Origin: Prevotella sp.
GTDB lineage: Bacteria > Bacteroidota > Bacteroidia > Bacteroidales > Bacteroidaceae
DNA: 51,957 nt
Direction of reading: 5' to 3'
Assembly: GCA_017619755.1 (NCBI GenBank)
Contig: JAFZRU010000028.1
Location: 1-51,957, forward strand
Each line of letters starts with the position of its first letter. Within the stretch, counting starts at the first letter, position 1. Position numbers and translations under genes: made by a program. The notes under the pieces were generated by a model, which was not told the DNA's origin, made no database searches, and saw only the letters and a program-made list of their open reading frames with translations. Positions 49,873 to 51,957 of the stretch are shown here, piece after piece.

Positions 49873-50571
49873 CTATTGGAACAAGCTCACTTCTATCTCA
49901 AGGACACGAGTGATTTCGAAGTAGATTTTTGGACGCGAATAATATTCACTCGTCTCTTTCAATTCGAAGACATCGAAATTTTCCGACAAGTATTGGCTGC
50001 CAGTCTCCCAGATTTCAAGATAATAGTTCATAAACAAATATTCGTCAGATACAGCCGTCACATAAAAAGGCTTTTCCTTTGTCCCTTCACCCGTAATAGC
50101 TATGGTGTTGAATATCCTGTTCATACGATTGAAATATACTTTCCCTTCGTCGAGTGACACATCATAATGCTTGGTTGAGTCTCTCGCCATCAATGTGATA
50201 GAGAAAACAGCATTGCGAAGTGCTTTCAAACTCACGGGATTCTTCTTGAGCTGCTCTTTTGCTCCCACAAGGCATTCTTCATATTTTCCTTCATTCAACA
50301 ACTTGTCAAGTTCCCGACCCTCTCCCAATTCAGTATATGGTGTGAGGAAAGATTGACCATAATATGCCAGTATGCGCTCGTTCCACGTCATAGTGGTATC
50401 GATAACATTTGCTGACAACCTTGCCACAAGGTCTTTTATTCGCTGAGGGTCTTTTTCCGCCACTTCCTTCACTTCTTTCCAGTTCACGGGAATGACCTCA
50501 CGTTCTTCCTGCCCAAATGTCGAAAACGGCAAAAAGAGATAGAAAACGAGCAATACTAAAATATGTCTCAT
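49873..50571 (-). CDS. DUF4919-like exported protein
   Basis: A 232-residue protein with a signal peptide (HILVLLVFYLFLPFSTFGQ). The body is helical then beta-rich: VNWKEVKEVAEKDPQRIKDLVARL, LAYYGQSFLTPYTELG, YEECLVGAKEQLKKNPVSLKALR (TPR-like) and KPFYVTAVSDEYLFMNYYL. This resembles DUF4919 of Bacteroidetes, whose function is unknown. Start ATG 50571 is preferred to a GTG at 50607, which would add 12 residues before the signal peptide. It sits between two paralogous ATPase/nuclease genes in the same direction. No consensus promoter was seen upstream. Confidence 0.7.
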   Translation of the reverse strand: MRHILVLLVFYLFLPFSTFGQEEREVIPVNWKEVKEVAEKDPQRIKDLVARLSANVIDTTMTWNERILAYYGQSFLTPYTELGEGRELDKLLNEGKYEECLVGAKEQLKKNPVSLKALRNAVFSITLMARDSTKHYDVSLDEGKVYFNRMNRIFNTIAITGEGTKEKPFYVTAVSDEYLFMNYYLEIWETGSQYLSENFDVFELKETSEYYSRPKIYFEITRVLEIEVSLFQ

Positions 50572-50638
50572 AAGCTTTGGTATTTGAATGGCGATGTATT
50601 TGTACACCTCCCCTCAATTTTTCTGAATCCCCCTTTTT

Positions 50639-51957
50639 CTATTTATCGTGAGTATTCAATGTTACGTCTCCCCACCTTTCGATGACGCACGAGTGAGTCT
50701 TTGTCTCCTTGTCGTAGTTGATGCCCACGAGGAGGAGATTGTCAGTGTATTGCGCCACCTTGGCGGGGTATTTCTTCCGCTTGATTTGCGAAATGGCAGT
50801 GTCGGCATCCTTGTCGTATTTCAACTCCAAGATGATGGCGGGGGAGGAGACGTTCTTCCTCGGGATGAGAACCAAGTCTGCAAAGCCCCTACCAGACGCT
50901 AATTCTCGATGGATGATGTAGTCATTTTTGGCGTAATAGTATGCGATGCTTAGCACGCAAGCCATGGAGTTTTCATTGTTGTAGGAGAGGATGCTTGTTT
51001 CCTCGTCATGTGCTGCATCAACACCTCTGGCCACGGCCTCCGCATCGCCGTCGAGGGTGGCACGGAGGAGTTGCTTCGACTGCTGTATGGTGTCGAAGAC
51101 GTTTTTCCAGTTGATGGCCCTGACAGCCTGCACCAACTCACCAGCCACCTCACGGTTGGGGATGCGGCACTCATCTTCGTTCCAGTCGTAGGCGAGGTAT
51201 CCTAAATGTATGAGTACTGTGAGCACGTCGTCCTTGGTGTTGATGATTGCCATATCGTTCTGAAATCCCGTAGGGTCCACCGGCCGACTCTCCCCTGCCA
51301 GCATCGCCACGACATCGTCTTTCAAACCCTCGAAATTCATAGAGATGTAGTCGGCTGCAGTCTCGAAAGCGCCTGTCTTCGCCCAATAATTCCGGCATTT
51401 CCGACGTGCCAGCGCCTGCATCACCGAGTTGGGGTTGAACATCGATTGTTCATCCCCAATTTGATACCCGTCATACCACTTTTCCAACTCGTTAATGTCC
51501 ATCCCGTATCTTTCGGCCAAGGTTTTCACTTCCTCCTTGGTGAAACCAAAATAGCATGCCATATCACCTGGTTCCACCATGGAATACTCTTGGAAATTGT
51601 TCAGGGCCGACTCGGTCTGGTATTTCTTGATGGGCAAGATGCCTGTCATATACACTCCTGCGAAAACCCTCGCAGCGTTCATCCCCTTGAACATACGCCT
51701 CAGCCAGTCCACATAGCGGTCCATGGTGCGTGTGCCGGGCTTGTGCTCGCGGCAGATAGCGTCCCACTCGTCGATGATGAAGACGAAACGGTCGCCCGTC
51801 TGCTCGGCGATGCGTGTGAGGCATTTCATCAGGTCGTCGCCCTCCTCCGTCTCCTGATTAGGATAGGCCTTCAAGACATCGGCCTTCAGTTCATCCTTGA
51901 GCATACCCACAATGTCCACCTCTTCGTGAAAGGCATCTATGAACTCCGACAGGTCAA
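50639..51957 (-). CDS. AAA-ATPase-like / PD-(D/E)XK protein, 5' end outside window
   Basis: A partial paralogue of the 47949-49526 gene, open to the right edge, where it reads DLSEFIDAFHEE in frame. A GTG at 51919 is only an internal codon. It shows Walker B FVFIIDEWDAICRE, FAGVYMTGILPIKKY, FGFTKEEVKTLAERYG, and the nuclease segment GFADLVLIPRK ... IILELKYDKDADTAISQI. The Walker A part is outside the window. Similarity to the paralogue is very high at the DNA level near the 3' end (for example around the GGGGGAGGAGACGTTCTTCC stretch), pointing to recent duplication or gene conversion. The extreme C-terminus differs, with added TLNTHDK. Confidence 0.85.
   Translation of the reverse strand, partial: DLSEFIDAFHEEVDIVGMLKDELKADVLKAYPNQETEEGDDLMKCLTRIAEQTGDRFVFIIDEWDAICREHKPGTRTMDRYVDWLRRMFKGMNAARVFAGVYMTGILPIKKYQTESALNNFQEYSMVEPGDMACYFGFTKEEVKTLAERYGMDINELEKWYDGYQIGDEQSMFNPNSVMQALARRKCRNYWAKTGAFETAADYISMNFEGLKDDVVAMLAGESRPVDPTGFQNDMAIINTKDDVLTVLIHLGYLAYDWNEDECRIPNREVAGELVQAVRAINWKNVFDTIQQSKQLLRATLDGDAEAVARGVDAAHDEETSILSYNNENSMACVLSIAYYYAKNDYIIHRELASGRGFADLVLIPRKNVSSPAIILELKYDKDADTAISQIKRKKYPAKVAQYTDNLLLVGINYDKETKTHSCVIERWGDVTLNTHDK

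Overview
The window looks like chromosomal DNA of a Prevotella-like member of the Bacteroidales. The evidence is the promoter type (repeated TTTG-N19/20-TAnnTTTG, the Bacteroidetes -33/-7 pattern, with very few Shine-Dalgarno sites) and the gene content: Na/Pi-PhoU transporters, an S46 dipeptidyl-peptidase, a C10 streptopain-like protease, secreted proteins with a short GIYxxNGxKxxxK-type tail, a fused 2-oxoacid:ferredoxin oxidoreductase, a TGS-linked nucleoside kinase and DUF4919. No rRNA, tRNA, CRISPR array, IS element or prophage was seen. The genus is inferred.

Layout. 1-1.8 kb: a DUF1016/YhcG-type nuclease gene, possibly missing its 5' part, and a HigB/HigA toxin-antitoxin pair. 2-6.8 kb: a Na/Pi cotransporter divergent from a large receiver + PEP/pyruvate-binding-fold protein. 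6.9-13.2 kb: two secreted proteins (a beta-helix protein and a repeat protein with a dockerin-like end) divergent from a LytS-type kinase / LytTR regulator pair. 13.2-20.4 kb: housekeeping genes prmC, recX, comF, pyrE, a SRPBCC protein, argH and a CxxC lipoprotein; an ATPase/DUF234 gene and three hairpin repeats sit between prmC and recX. 20.4-26.5 kb: nucleoside kinase, second Na/Pi cotransporter, sirtuin, secreted CE1-type esterase. 26.8-31.3 kb: three tandem FKBP peptidyl-prolyl isomerases and a DEAD-box helicase. 31.4-36.2 kb: nucleotidyltransferase, flippase and DPP7-like S46 peptidase, all leftward. 36.5-41.3 kb: korA-korB and pckA (central carbon metabolism). 41.4-47.7 kb: C10 protease and a 1293-residue PL11-type rhamnogalacturonan lyase. 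47.9-52 kb: two paralogous AAA-ATPase/PD-(D/E)XK genes flanking a DUF4919 gene; the second runs off the right edge.

How it fits together. The secreted enzymes (PL11 lyase, CE1 esterase, C10 and S46 peptidases) suggest growth on pectin-like glycans and on peptides. KorAB and PckA handle the resulting carbon, and the periplasmic FKBPs may help fold exported proteins.

Most interesting pattern. Three of the four predicted nuclease genes (DUF1016 at the left edge, ATPase/DUF234 at 14.3 kb, AAA-ATPase/PDDEXK at 47.9 kb) have short tandem palindromic or hairpin-forming repeats at their 5' ends (units of 54, 53/54 and 36 bp). The upstream region of the fourth lies outside the window. For the two complete cases a consensus promoter lies between the repeats and the start codon. 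The arrays differ in sequence, so shared position and structure, not homology, is the signal. Whether they are regulatory RNAs, protein-binding sites, recombination scars or simple variable repeats cannot be told from sequence alone.
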